The notes beneath the pieces were generated by a model. It was not told the DNA's origin and ran no database searches. It was given only the letters and a program-made list of their open reading frames with translations. DNA of 64,000 nucleotides from Casuarina equisetifolia (taxonomy: Eukaryota > Streptophyta > Magnoliopsida > Fagales > Casuarinaceae), in contig CM052357.1 of the NCBI GenBank assembly GCA_028551475.1, forward strand, positions 1,116,001 through 1,180,000, given 5' to 3'. Made by a program: the position numbers and the translations under genes. How positions within the stretch are numbered: position 1 is the first letter of the stretch; each line of letters begins with the position of its first letter. Of this stretch, positions 22,244 to 35,077 are shown one piece after another.

Positions 22244-23758
22244 ATGGCCATTCTTCAGTATGCTGTGCTACTTGTAGCATTTGTCTGCTTCCTTTTTCTT
22301 TTCCACTGGAGAAGGAACAAACACCAAGCCATCATAAACTGGCCTCTAGTGGGAATGCTTCCTGGAGTTGTTCGAAATGCACAGCATTTCCACGAGTATA
22401 CAACCGAGCTTATAAAACATCATGGGGGCACTTGGATGTTTAAGGGCCCTTGGCTTACAGATATGCATTTCGTATTCACCAGCGACCCTGAGAATATCAA
22501 TCACATTTTATGCAGAAACTTTTCCAACTACAATAAAGGGACCAAGTTCAGGGAGATTTTTGACGCTCTTGGAGATGGGATTTTCACTGCTGATTCTGAT
22601 TGGTGGAGATTTCAGAGGAGGCTGATTCTGTCACTGCTTAATGACAAAAATTTCCAGATGTTCTCCGAGAAAGTCTCGCGAGGAAAAGTGGAAAGCGGCC
22701 TCATTCCAGTTCTTGATCATGTTGCGGCTATGGGAGCTGAAGTGGATCTTCAAGATGTTTTTCTACGGTTCACCTTCGATAACGTTTGCTCGCAGGTTTT
22801 AGGTTTTGATCCAAATTGCCTCTCCATTGAATTTCCTGAAGTTGGATATGCAAATGCTTTTGATAAAATGGAAGAAGGAGCCTTTTACAGGCACCTTTTG
22901 CCAGAATGTTACTGGAAGTTGCAGCGATGGCTTCATATTGGAATGGAGAAGAAGGTGAGCGAGTCTCAGAAGATTTTTGATCTATTCCTATACCAATGCA
23001 TCTCATCTGCACGTGAAAAGCTGAGCCGAAGCAGAACCCAGAAGATTGAGGAAGAAAATTTCGATCTACTGACAACTTTTATGAGGTACGAAGCCGATGC
23101 AGAAATGGATGATTCTACAAAATCCGACCGCTTCATGAAGGACTTGGCGTTTTCTCTCATCAATGCAGGCAGGGACACCATAGGTGCAGGCTTAACCTGG
23201 CTCCTTTGGCTCGTCACAACGCACCCACTGGTAGAAGCCAAGATTCTCGAAGAAATAAAAGAGCATTTGCTGGTTAACAACCAAATGAAGTGGGATAGCA
23301 ATGTGGAAAGCAAGCTAGTTTATCTCCACGGAGCCATATGTGAGGGTTTGCGTCTTTTCCCACCTGTACCTTTCGAACATAGACACACGGTTCAATCCGA
23401 TACTCTCCCCAGCGGCCATCGTGTTGTTGCAGGCGAGATGATGTTGTACTCCCTATACGCAATGGGGAGGATGGAAAGCATATGGGGCGAAGATTGCTTA
23501 GAGTTCAAGCCAGAGAGGTGGATATCGGGGGGAAGAATTTTGCATGTTCCATCTTACAAGTTCATAGCATTTAATGCAGGACCCAGGACTTGCATAGGCA
23601 AGAATATTAGCTTCAGTCTGATGAAGATGGTTGCAAGTACTATCTTATGGAATTATGAGGTTCGAGTTGTTGAAAAGCATCCCGTTTTGCCAAGTAACTC
23701 TATTGTAATTCATATGAGGTATGGTTTAAAGGTGAAGATCAGCAAGAGATGCATATGA
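22244..23758 (+). CDS. CYP96A: Cytochrome P450, CYP96A-like, copy 2 (intact)
   Basis: Intronless frame of 504 residues starting MAILQYAVLLVAF, a membrane anchor, then NWPLVGMLPG. I-helix AGRDT at 308-312, K-helix EGLR at 367-370, FKPERW at 421-426, and heme loop [11 protein letters not shown] at 443-453 with Cys450. It is a close paralogue of copy 1; differences concentrate in the putative substrate-contact stretches, for example residues 205-235 and 280-297. The K-helix has Gly in place of Ser at the second position, while Glu and Arg of ExxR are kept. The protein is expected to be an ER monooxygenase of the fatty acid/alkane-hydroxylating CYP86 clan; substrate unknown. No ATG is available further upstream in frame, which fixes the start and guides the choice in copy 1. 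Nothing suggests loss of function. Confidence 0.94.
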   Translation: MAILQYAVLLVAFVCFLFLFHWRRNKHQAIINWPLVGMLPGVVRNAQHFHEYTTELIKHHGGTWMFKGPWLTDMHFVFTSDPENINHILCRNFSNYNKGTKFREIFDALGDGIFTADSDWWRFQRRLILSLLNDKNFQMFSEKVSRGKVESGLIPVLDHVAAMGAEVDLQDVFLRFTFDNVCSQVLGFDPNCLSIEFPEVGYANAFDKMEEGAFYRHLLPECYWKLQRWLHIGMEKKVSESQKIFDLFLYQCISSAREKLSRSRTQKIEEENFDLLTTFMRYEADAEMDDSTKSDRFMKDLAFSLINAGRDTIGAGLTWLLWLVTTHPLVEAKILEEIKEHLLVNNQMKWDSNVESKLVYLHGAICEGLRLFPPVPFEHRHTVQSDTLPSGHRVVAGEMMLYSLYAMGRMESIWGEDCLEFKPERWISGGRILHVPSYKFIAFNAGPRTCIGKNISFSLMKMVASTILWNYEVRVVEKHPVLPSNSIVIHMRYGLKVKISKRCI

Positions 23759-25435
23759 GGAAGAAATTGCTGAAGTAATTAATAACTATAATTTTCTGTT
23801 GTGGAAATGTAAGTTTTACATTAATAAAAATTAATATATAAAAGTATAGGGCATATCTTATTATTATAAAATTATAAAAATTATAGAAAAATAGAGGTCC
23901 TTAGATATGTGCATCTGATGGAAAACATTGTCAAATTTAATCTAGAATCGGATTTCTGGATAATAATCTTACTTCTTTATATGAAAAGCAGAACAAGAGC
24001 GAGATTGATTAGTTTGGATTTGTTATGCATAGTTGGTCTACTTTTGAACGGATTAGGTTCTTAAATTTAGTGGTTCATAGACAAAAAGTGTACTTTTTAG
24101 TGAAAAATGAAAAAAAAAAAAAACGAAGGAGAAATGATAGCTCAGTGGGTTTAGGTAGGCAGAGGCCCCAAATTAGTTCCTGTCCATCTGACTTTATAAA
24201 AGTGAGCCTCGCCTGCAGAACAGGATGAAGGTCCTAACACACCCACCCTTTTTCTTTTCCAGCTTTAGGGAAAAAAATAACCTCCTCTACTTTCCTAAAC
24301 GCTACTTTGAGCTACCATAAAGGTTTTATTTATTCTTATACCGTATGACCATATATATATTTTTTTCCTCCGTTCCCCTGAGTTATCCCTTAGCTTACCG
24401 ACGTTTGTTCTGCAAAACCAAGTTCTATAATCTCACGGCTATCTCCTAGTTTCGTGTCAACTATATTTTCACTAATGCCATTGTCTTCTGTGCTTAGAGT
24501 TGTGAATGAAATAGGTATTGATTAAGATCTTTTCATTTTAAGTTAAATATCATATGAAAAGAAAAAGACCTTAAACAACCTCGTTGATAAAATAAAAATC
24601 AATATGCACAAAAATTTTTGCATCGCAGGAATTCGGTTGCAGCCTCATCCTCATGAGTCCAACAGTGAGGATATCTAGGTTGTTTAGTGACGTTTGGCAG
24701 ACAGGCGCCAACTACAATCGTTAAGCTTTGGGACAGCATAAAACATGGGACAATCCAAAACAGGAGTCAAAAGTAAAAGGGAAGCAAAAAAGGAAAAAAT
24801 GAAAAAAGGATTCAGAAACCGGTTTTTCACAAACGACCCTGAAAGAACTGCAAATCGTGATGGGAATTCTCTTGCCTCTGCGCCCGATTGCCATCATTAT
24901 AGATCAAGAGTCCTTTTAGAGTAACGTACAAGCTGACAAGAAAGCCAGAGATTTCAAGCGAACGCTGCCGCACTAGCATAGCCTTTTCTGGCAACCTACA
25001 ATAAATGAAACACAACCTACCCCCCATAATAAATGAAACCCTACCTAGTCATTTTCTGAAAATACTAGCAAAACGTCCAAAAGGGTATTGTGGAGGCCAG
25101 TTCAACTACTCCACGTCCTTAGATATGTGCATCTGATGGAAAACATTGTCAAATTTAATCTAGAATCAGATTTCTGGATAATAAACTTACTTCTTTATAA
25201 TAAGCATACTTTTCATACAAAGGAAAAATGAGAAATTTCTTGGTAACAATTTTTCCCAAGTTATTTATAAGTATGAAACAATGGAAAATGCTATATATGT
25301 TATGTCATTTGGAAAGGTGTAATAGTGATCAAAGAAATTATTTTATTATTCTCAAATGTATGAAATCCGCCAAATAATAAGAGAATTGCTTGTTGACATT
25401 GGACGATGGAATGTAGAGCTACAATGGATGATCAA
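23759..25435. repeat. Spacer with a ~90-bp direct repeat (23897 and 25111)
   Basis: TCCTTAGATATGTGCATCTG and the following ~70 bp occur at 23897-23986 and again at 25111-25203, nearly identical. They bracket about 1.12 kb (23987-25110) of higher complexity, including A-rich text at 24105-24130 and the exon-like piece at 24827-25016. A partial R element starts near 23803 (GTAAGTTTTACATTAAT). The remainder is noncoding. Confidence 0.7.
24827..25016 (-). pseudogene. Exon-like fragment of an unidentified gene
   Basis: On the minus strand a TTTATTGTAG acceptor is followed by an open frame reading RLPEKAMLVRQRSLEISG, FLVSLYVTLKGLLIYNDG, then a basic, glutamine-rich end and a stop. The composition, with mixed charge and a hydrophobic helix, looks like real protein and not AT-rich chance sequence. 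I do not recognise the family. It lies inside the segment bracketed by 90-bp direct repeats, so it may be a captured or duplicated terminal exon. No other exons were found nearby. Confidence 0.35.
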
Positions 25436-25760
25436 AGCAGTTAAAGAAAAAGATTTAGTTGTTAAACTTTTTCTTAATTTGTATTTATTGTATATAGGTG
25501 GAACGAAATAAAAGACATTTTCAAGGAAAAACAATTAATATCCTTGTTCTCTTAGTTAAAGTAAAGAAGGTAGTACGTGGGAGAGTTTCTTTATTTAAAA
25601 ATATAAAATCTTCCCAAGGAAATGTTATTTTGAGTAAAATTTGGAAGCTTTCAATTTTCATCTTTTCATAGATATAGTGACTTTTGTAATACCAGGGTAT
25701 GTCCCTGTGTATTTATATTTTAAAATTTATTAATATAATTTATATTTCCAACGAAAAAAA
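25420..25760. repeat. Repeat R copy, opposite orientation (2)
   Basis: It shares with 20690-21130 the sequence around ATATAAAATCTTCCCAAGGA, the TTTGGAAGCTTTCAATTTTC segment and the GTATGTCCCTGTGTA segment, in the same order. It ends near 25755. Confidence 0.55.
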
Positions 25761-25817
25761 AAGAGAATCGCTTGCTTCGTAAGGAAGATTTATATTGAAT
25801 CACTTGCATCCTTAATG

Positions 25818-25870
25818 TTCTTGTGTGTGATTGTTGTATATATTTTCTATACAACAATCACACACAAGAA
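25818..25870. repeat. Perfect 23-bp inverted repeat with 7-bp loop
   Basis: Bases 25818-25840 are the exact reverse complement of 25848-25870, separated by TATTTTC. The arms start TTCTTGTGTGTGATTG and are not simple AT sequence. It can form a hairpin in DNA or RNA. No mismatch has accumulated, unlike the decayed sequence around it. Confidence 0.95.
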
Positions 25871-26084
25871 TGTAGCTTGTCTATCTTTGGGTGTTTTCTC
25901 ATATGATACATGCAAACACCATAAAGAACATTAGAAGTAGAACCAATTTCCGTTGCAAGATAGGTTAAATGTTTGCCTCAAGCGGCAATTTGAAGTGGTC
26001 ATCCTCTAATTATTTTATTGGTTTGTAAAGACAATGACTCGGACTAAAAAAATTTCTTAGTATCGTCCGTATAATCCTAGCTAC

Positions 26085-27030
26085 TGTATGCCCATTTTGG
26101 TTTTTGGTTTCGATCCAAATTGCCTCTCCATTGAATTTCCTGAAGTTGCATGTGCAAAAGCTTTTAATCAATTGGAAGAAGGCGAGCCTTTTCCGACACA
26201 TTGTGCCAAAATATTACTGGAAGTTGTAACGATGGCTTCATATTGGAAAGGAGAAGAAGCTGAGCGATGGTCGGAATATTTTTGATCGGTTCCAATACCA
26301 ATGCATCTCATCCAAGCGTGAGAAGCTAAACGGAAGCAGAACCCAGAATATTAAGGAAGACAATTCGGACTTACTAGCAACTTTTTAAGGCACGAAGCCG
26401 GTGCAGAAATGGATGATTTCAAAAAGTCCGACAGCTTCGTGAGAGACTTGGCGTTTACTCTCGTCACGGCAGGCAGGGACAGCATAGGTGCAGGCTTAAC
26501 CTGGTTCCTTTGGCTTGTGGCAACACACCCACTGGTAGAAGCCAAGATTCTCTAAGAGATAAAAGAGCATTTGCTGGTTATCAACGAGATGAAGTGGGAT
26601 AGCAATGAGCAAAGTGAGCTAGTTTATCTCCACGGCGCCATTTGTGAGTGCTTGCGTCTTTTCCTACCAGTGCCGTTCGAACACAGACACGCAGTTTAAT
26701 CTGATATTCTTCCCAGTGGCCATCGTATTCTTGCAGGCGAGATCATGTTGTACTCCCGATACGCAATGGGGAGAAGGAAAAGCATATGGGGCGAAGATTG
26801 CTTAGAGTTCAAGCCAGAGAGATGGATATCGGGGGAGTTCACGGCATTTAATGCGGGACCCAGGACTTGTGTATAATTTGGACTTGAGTCTGATGAAGAT
26901 GGTTGCAAGTACTATAATTTGGAATTATGAGGTTCGGGTTGTTGAAAAGCATCCTGTTTTGCCGAGTATATCTATTATACTTCACATGAGACGCGGTTTG
27001 AAGGTGAAGATCAGCAAGAGATTCATCTGA
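26085..27030 (+). pseudogene. CYP96A: CYP96A-like pseudogene, copy 3 (5'-truncated)
   Basis: Homology begins abruptly at the VLGFDPNCLSIEFPEV region (about residue 188 of the intact proteins); the N-terminal third and the leader are missing. The frame then fails repeatedly: an insertion near 26183, TAA in KL-TAA-RW near 26228, a lost frame at the LLTTF stretch near 26387, TAA within KILEEIK near 26554, and TAA after the FEHRHAV segment near 26697. About 33 bp are missing before FNAGPRTC, and the heme loop is destroyed just after the Cys (TGTGTATAATTTGG near 26869). The I-helix text AGRDS is still readable. It has no way to make a P450. Its 3' flank is shared with copy 1. Confidence 0.93.
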
Positions 27031-28150
27031 GGAAGAAATTTCCGTGCCGAAGTAGTTGAAAATGTGGCTGTTTGCCATTCATTTTCTCATTTTAGTGAAA
27101 GAGTAATAAGAATTGTACTTTTTTTTTAATATTTATATGTGAAATGCATTTTGTACTTATAATGAAAAATAACGCGGCTTGGTCCCAGTTGATTACTTGA
27201 TACACTTGGCAAGGTTGGACAGTTGTACAAATAGCCCAAGCACCCTTCTCTTTTTGTTGTTGCTCTTCTATTATGTTGTATATTCTTTTAGTAGAAATCT
27301 ATATGTTATCTCCATTGGCGATAAAAGAAAATCACAAGAACTCTAGTTTTTCTAGCTATAAATACTTTGAAATATTTTCTCATGAACTTTTTTTGGATTC
27401 AAAAGTATTAAACTTATTTATTTCTTTCTTTCTTTTTAATTAACCAAGGTAAACCACATATCATTTGTTTCAAACAAAAAAAGAAAGACAGGGTGTAAAC
27501 TTGACCTTATATGTCCCTAACCAAGGGATAAAATATTTCATATGTACCCTGGAAGGGTTGCCTACACATTCAAATCGGTAGTTAATCTCCCATCTATGGA
27601 TTCTAAAGAGGGGGATAAACAATTAGGTGTAATAACATTATAACTTAAGTTAAAAAATATTAAGACTTTTTTTTTTCCTTTTCTTGATTTTATAACATAT
27701 TTCATTTCGATGTAATAACATTATAACTTAAGTTATGCTATGTAATTATACATATAATAACAACTAAAGGGTCACTAATTAATCCAATTGATCATTAATA
27801 AACCATCTAATCAAAAGCTAATTTTTCTATTCATTGTTACATTTGTGATTTATGATGATAGACTATTCCAAAATGGTTTTTTCACTTGAAAATATATCAA
27901 TTACATTAAAGAATTAACAAAAATATTTGTAAATTGTCTTAACCAATTTAATGGATAGGATCCACATGTAGGTGTTGCTTGTCAACAAAATCACTTACCC
28001 AATATCCCCTAGACCCTCTTTCAGCTCAAAATAATGCACTATACACTGTCAAGCAACCCTATGCAATGGCTTTTGCCTATGGCCTCCAACATGTTACACA
28101 TTTGTCAACCAATATTGGCATATCCAAAATGTGTGTTCGAGTCGATTCCA
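27031..28150. other. AT-rich spacer, no gene seen
   Basis: 3' flank of pseudogene copy 3. TGTAATAACATTATAACTTA occurs at about 27629 and 27712. GGTCACTAATTAATCCAATT near 27770 resembles 36498, another trace of duplicated cluster spacer. No coding region is recognised. Confidence 0.5.
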
Positions 28151-28154
28151 ACCC

Positions 28155-29760
28155 ATGTTAAGATGTGTTGTATACTGGGCCAGCTATGTTAGTGGGCTAG
28201 TGTAATTTAGTTTGGGTTTGGGCCTGATCAATCTGACTCGCAATAGGGTAATTCACCCTTTATGTGCATTGTGGAATTAGGTTTTTTCTTTTAATCAAGA
28301 ATTCTAAAGGAGAGATTTTCCTAGATTCATGTGTCAATCTCAGTTCCTTAGAGGTGTTTTTGTTTCTTAGATGATATTAGAGCCAAGTTTCTTCATTACT
28401 AATGATGGATTGGGCCCCCTTCCTTTGTAGTGGAAACCCAAAATGTGGGACTATGGGGGACCATTGAGAGTGCCAATCCCATATTAGAACAAAGACCCAA
28501 CACTATGTGTCTTATAAGGCATGAGCTATTTCTTTTGCTCATGAGTTTTAGTAAGCTTGGGCCATTTTTATGTCAGTTATGCCATAAAGGGCCAATTTGG
28601 CGGTCTTTGGGATTGTCCATTAAGATGATGCAAAATGGTCCAAGACCCGACTAAGATAGCATTCCCCTTGTGCAATTTGGAGCCGGAAAATTGCATACCG
28701 TCCCCTGCCAAGCCCCTATAAACCTATTGCCTCCCGAACCCCTGTAAATCCATAACAATTTCTGTACTATATTGTTAATGTGGAGAAGCGTGAGGTTGTG
28801 CAAAAGAATTCAGATATTTATACTACAAAGATTAAAGTTGGATACAAAACCAATTCTGTATTCACTAAATGCTCTATGTGTTGCCTCTATATTATTACAA
28901 GCCATCGCACACCTCTGTATTAACCAATTCCCAGAGTTTGTTTTGCAGAGTGCCGTGTATCGACCCCTGGCTGCTGCGCTGGTACAATATTTCCTTAGTT
29001 GCCCGATGTGGGACTCCAAGACGTATAGGAACACCACCAGCCCATGGGTCCACATCAATTAAATGAGATGCGGCGCTTTGGGGAGGAGCTCATTAAATGA
29101 GACAAGGATGCATTCTGGTGAGTTAGGACAGTGGGCTCCGCACTGGTAGTTGGGAAGGAGCTCATTAATGGAGATGAACTTAAGCTGGTGGGTGATTCCT
29201 TGGTCTCCACGGACTGGGCTTGTCTTGTTTATCAATTCTATGCTGGTAGTTGGGAAGGAGTTCATTAATGGAGATGAACTTGTGCTGGTGGGTAATCCTT
29301 GGGGTCTGTGGACTGGGCCTTATCTTGTTTATCAATAACTGCATGTTTTGGTTATTCTTTTGAGTTATTGCGCTCCAAACAACGCTGCATGCTTTTCTTC
29401 ATGTTTCATGTCGTTTCACTTGGATTTTAGTCTGAGGTAAATAAAAAAATTTTAGTCCAAGGTAAATAAGGAAATCCTAGTCTAAGTGAAATAAGAAAGT
29501 CCTAGTTTGAGGGAAATAAAGAAATCAATTGTATATAAAATAAGAAAGTCCTAGTTTGAGGGAAATATATTATTTTCTTTGTACATAAAGTTTCAAAATT
29601 TTCCACAAATTCTTTTGTATGGTTTGCTTGTGATTAATAAGAAACAAGTTTTTTCCATCATAAAATTTGTTCTCTTTGTAACTATCTTTGTTTTGCTCAT
29701 ATAATCGAAGAACTTTTCTTCCAAACTACAATCAGCGCGCCAAATTTTAGAGATTCATTG
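28155..29760 (+). mobile_element. Degenerate LTR-type retroelement remnants
   Basis: TGATATTAGAGCC at 28372-28384 matches the initiator-Met tRNA primer site TGGTATCAGAGCC at 11 of 13 bases and follows a stretch (28155-28370) that reads like an LTR end. Downstream text is noncoding with LTR-like phrases. A ~98-bp unit is duplicated at 29145-29242 and 29243-29340 (GGTAGTTGGGAAGGAG, GGAGATGAACTT, GGACTGGGC), and a ~33-bp unit around AAGTCCTAGTTTGAGGGAAA recurs several times at 29430-29570. No gag or pol domain can be read. The boundaries are approximate. Confidence 0.5.
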
Positions 29761-30430
29761 AGATCCATACGCCGCATACTTAGGTTATCTTAAACGTTTG
29801 ATTTCCGTTTGATGCCGCCTGTTTCAGGTAATTGTAAAAATGCAATGTTACGTTTGTAAGGTGATATGCGGATACTTCATGACCTTTACTAAACGATGCA
29901 ACACAGGTCCGTAATGCATATACATCTAAACGACACGCACAATCAACAAATATGTGAAAAAATCCAAACGTCACTACAGCACATATCGACTGGCTACACC
30001 TTCAAATCAAGTGAAACTGCCGTGAAGCCAGTCAATAACCCGTAAAGGCAGAGCCCAGAAGAGTCAATATGATGGTAAAATGGTTCCAGATTTTTGTTGG
30101 ACCGTGTTTGATTTTTTGTACAGAACATGCTTTCGTCTTTGTGAAACAATTCTGATATGATATGTCGCTTGATAACCAGTTGGAGGCCGGGACTTCCTTG
30201 TCTCTGAAAAGGGAATTTTAGGTGCATTAGAAGGCAATCAAGATAAGGGTCGTCCAAATTGGGAATTTGCTTTTTGAGGAGTTATTATCATTTGGCAGGT
30301 GAGTCTTTGATATGTTGACTCGTCCTAATTTTTCGGGTATTTATTGTTTTGATTTGATATGTTGACATTTTAACGGGCTTATATAATGCTCGAATTTATA
30401 GGTTTTTGTAAGACCGTTCAATTGTAAAAA
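29761..30430. repeat. Duplicated cluster spacer (3' flank type)
   Basis: 30120-30420 repeats the block at 17440-17730. The text near 29960-30010 (ACTACAGCACAT, then a TCAAGTGAAA segment) is echoed near 36735-36785. The 87-codon minus frame 29994-30257 lies within this and has no family features. Confidence 0.6.
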
Positions 30431-31400
30431 AAAAACCTTTTACTTTCGAAAATATTTTTGCGTGGTACATGTCATAAAATCATTCTTGAATATATATTTT
30501 TTAAATATTTTGAGAAATCATTTTATGAAGTAGGAAGCAAAATTATTTGACCGGTTATAAGTTCAAAACTGTGTCATATCCCTTACCTTCATTGTAATAA
30601 TAAAATCTATGGTTGGTGTTTGGTGTTCTTTTTTTTGTTTGTTTTAGTTGATTAGATATTATTAGAAACTTAGATGTTAAACAAAATTTTATTTACAAGA
30701 AAAATACCATTTTCAAGAAAAAAATACAACAAAATACTTGAAAAAGAAAGGAAAAGAGATTTGAGGTTGATTTTGTTAACATTGGTGGAACAATTATGTT
30801 AAGGGATATGATTATAATATATTATTTTATTACAATTTGGAGTGTTTGTGTAGTTGTTGAAACTAAGAGTTATAGTCTTATAGTAAGTTTTCTTAACAAT
30901 ATTTGATAAGGATTCTTATCCTTTTGTTGTAGTAAGTTTTTCTAGTAATATTTGCTCAAGATTTTTTTGGTGTTAGTTTATAAAAAAAAAGAAGTATAGA
31001 AAAACTTAGTAGGTGAGCACATAAAGTCCCTTGGGGCTAGTTGTTGAAGAGAATTCATTTTATGAATTCTAGATGATGAGAGGATCCATAAGTTGCTTGT
31101 TTGATGAAATGAAAAGTGATTTTTTTTAACGAAAATATACTACAAGGGACCTATGACATTATATTAATTTAGACCTCTTAAATTTGTTGTGTTTAAATGT
31201 GTGCATTTTTATAATTATTTGTTCAATTGATATGTGATTGAATGCACTTCACTTATTTTTCCTAGTAAGTGGAATTAGTGAGAGCTTGAATCCTAAAAAG
31301 ATTTAACTGTACAAATCCTATTTGTATTTATTAAGCATGCTTATTGTTTTCAACATTTATAAATTGTTAGTTTAAGGAGTGTTAGGTATAATATTGTGAA
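30431..31400 (+). mobile_element. LTR-like relic
   Basis: 30860-31215 resembles the LTR at 13981-14465 read on its own strand: AGTAAGTTTTCTTA, GAATTCATTTTATGAATTC-like text, GACATTATATTAATTTAGAC and CTCTTAAATTTGTTGTGTTTA occur in the same order. No primer site or internal region was recognised. The left part (30590-30700) matches upstream P450 flank at 44545 and 45440. Confidence 0.45.
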
Positions 31401-31651
31401 AAATTACCAGAATAGAATATTTTGGGATTATGAGGCAATATTTCCTTGCATAATGTAAATATTATTTCCCTATTGATTTTTCCATTCATATGTATATTAT
31501 AATTCTTCAAGAAAGCAGTCAAGACGACTTTATGAAAATGAAACATTTTCGCATGAAAGACATAAAACATATATTGGACATTCTAGAAATAGAAAAAAAT
31601 GAAAGGAAAATGGGTTTTGAATCTTTAGCACAATCCATATACTCAGAATAG
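31400..31651 (+). pseudogene. rpoA: Plastid rpoA 3' end (nuclear insertion)
   Basis: From 31505 the frame reads LQESSQDDFMKMKHFRMKDI, then KHILDILEIEK, and stops at 31649-31651. This is the C-terminal domain of the plastid RNA polymerase alpha subunit. Upstream homology is weaker and broken (in-frame stop near 31498), reaching perhaps to 31400. Only the last portion of the gene is present, so it cannot function. It runs toward petD, exactly as in plastid genomes. Confidence 0.88.
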
Positions 31652-31772
31652 ATCCAAAATTTAATTGAATAGATGTATCTAGGGAGAATTCACTTGAAAG
31701 CGACTATTCCCTAGATACACATGTCATAATATTTTATATTTTATTTCGCAATTATTTCACAATTGAATCAAT
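31652..31772. terminator. Plastid petD-rpoA spacer with 3' stem-loop (nuclear copy)
   Basis: ATGTATCTAGGGAGAATTCA and TATTCCCTAGATACAC form an imperfect inverted repeat between the two gene ends (about 31672-31722). In plastids the structure downstream of petD stabilises its mRNA 3' end. Here it is carried passively within the transferred DNA. Confidence 0.7.
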
Positions 31773-33404
<1,632 letters not shown>

Positions 33405-33454
33405 TGCAAATTTTCTCCGAGCATCAACATTAAAGCATTAGGCCAGACCTAAAG
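33405..33454 (+). promoter_or_regulatory. Shared P450 leader, copy 4
   Basis: AATTTTCTCCGAGCATCAAC then ATTAAAGCATTAGGCCAGAC immediately precedes the upstream ATG at 33455, as in copies 1 and 5. A diverged second copy of the same leader lies just before it (TTCAGGCATCAACGTCGACA near 33367). Confidence 0.6.
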
Positions 33455-34863
33455 ATGCAGCCATGCCTACAAAAGGCATGCGCTATAGGGACCTCAATCA
33501 CAAAACCACAAACCTTCATAACTGATCCCATGCCCACACTTCAATACACAGAGCTACTTTTAGCATTTGTCTGCTTCCTTTTTCTTTTCCACTGGACGAG
33601 GAACAAACACCAAGTCATCATAAACTGGCCTTTAGTGGGAATGCTTCCTGGACTTGTCGTAAATCAACAGTATGTCCATGAGTATTCAACTGAGATTCTA
33701 AAATATTACGGGGGTACTGTCCTGTTTAAGGGGCCTTGGTTTAGTGGTATGCATTTTGTATTCACCAGCGATCCCGAGAATATCAACCACATTTTGGGGA
33801 GAAACTTTTCCAACTACAAAAAAGGGACCAAGTTTTGGGAGATTTTTGACGTTCTCGGTAATGGGATTTTCAGTGCTGACTCTGATTGCTGGAGATTTCA
33901 GAGCAAGCTGATTCAATCATTGCTTAATGACAAAACTTTCCAGCTGTTCTCCGAGAAAGTCTCACGAGGAAAGGTGGAAGGCAGTCTCATTCCGGTTCTT
34001 CATCATGCCACAGCTATGGGAGTTGAGGTGGATCTTCAAGATGTTTTTAATCGGTACACCTTCGATAACGTTTGCTCGTTGGTTTTAGGTTTTTGATCGA
34101 TTCCTATATCAATGCATCTCATTCAAGCGTGAGAGGCTGGTACGAAGCAGAACCAAGAAAATGGAGGAAGAAAATTTTGACTTACTGACAATTATTATGA
34201 GGCAAGAAACTAGTGCAGAAATGGATGTTTTTACAAAATCAGACAGCTTCGTGAGGGACTCGGCATTTACTCTCATCTCAGCGGGCAGGGATACCATAGG
34301 TGCAGGTTTAACCTGGTTCCTTTAGCTGTTGCAACACACCCGTTGGTGGAAGCCAAGATTCTCGAAGAGATCAAGCAGTATTTGCTGGTTAACAACGAGA
34401 TGAAGTGGGGTAGCAATGAGCAAAGTAAGCTAGTTTATCTCCATGGAGCCATCTGTGAGTGCTTGCGGCTTTTCCCATCTGTAACTTACACGCAATTCAA
34501 CCTGATATTCTTCCCAGCGGCCTTCGTATACTTGCAGGCGAGATGATATTGTACTCACCATACGCAATGGGGAGAATGGAAAGCATTTGGGGCGAAGATT
34601 GCTTAGAGTTCAAACCAGAGAGATGGACATCGAGGGGAGGAATTTTGCATGTGCCATGTTACAAGTTCATAGCATTTAATGCAGGACCTAGGACTTGTAT
34701 AGGCAAGAGTATTAGTTTGAGTTTGATGAAGATGGTTGCAAGTAGTATCATCTGGAATTATGAGGTTCGCGTTGTTGAAAAGCATCCTGCTTTGCCGAGT
34801 GCCTCTACTATACTTCATATGAGGCATGTTTTGAAGGTGAATATCAACAAGAGATACATCTAA
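33455..34863 (+). pseudogene. CYP96A: CYP96A-like pseudogene, copy 4 (internal deletion)
   Basis: The N-terminal half is well kept from the likely start at 33530 to VCSLVLGF, where the frame ends at TGA (34094). Comparison with the intact copies shows a deletion of about 180 bp joining GFD to the later FDRFLYQCIS region; the shared TTTTGATC at both sites fits a microhomology join. Two further breaks follow: a short loss at WFL-TAG near 34323, and a loss of about 10 bp near 34483 where PPVPFEH is expected. The heme loop [11 protein letters not shown] and the C-terminus are intact in the last frame. It also has Cys in place of the first Trp of the SDWWRFQ motif near 33888. It is not expected to make a working enzyme. 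Confidence 0.93.
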
Positions 34864-35077
34864 GGAAGTATCGTACGAATTAATTAATAAATGTCGTTTG
34901 TTTTTCTTTTCATTTTAATTACATTTGCGTGGTATCGTTGAGTTCATTGAAGCTTCTGAAAAACTTTTTCTGCACTTAAAACAATAATGGAAGTCATAAA
35001 AAAGTGAAGAATTCTACGTTAAGAGATCTATATCCAAAACCAGTACTTTTAATGAAAAAAGAAAGCGGCTTGGACCG

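Noticed and set aside
22770..23313. Minus frames of 101 and 115 codons
   Set aside because: They are antisense shadows of the intact P450 copy 2.
24125..24245. Possible SINE with GATAGCTCAGTGGG (box A-like)
   Set aside because: I could not find a matching box B at the right distance or a target duplication.
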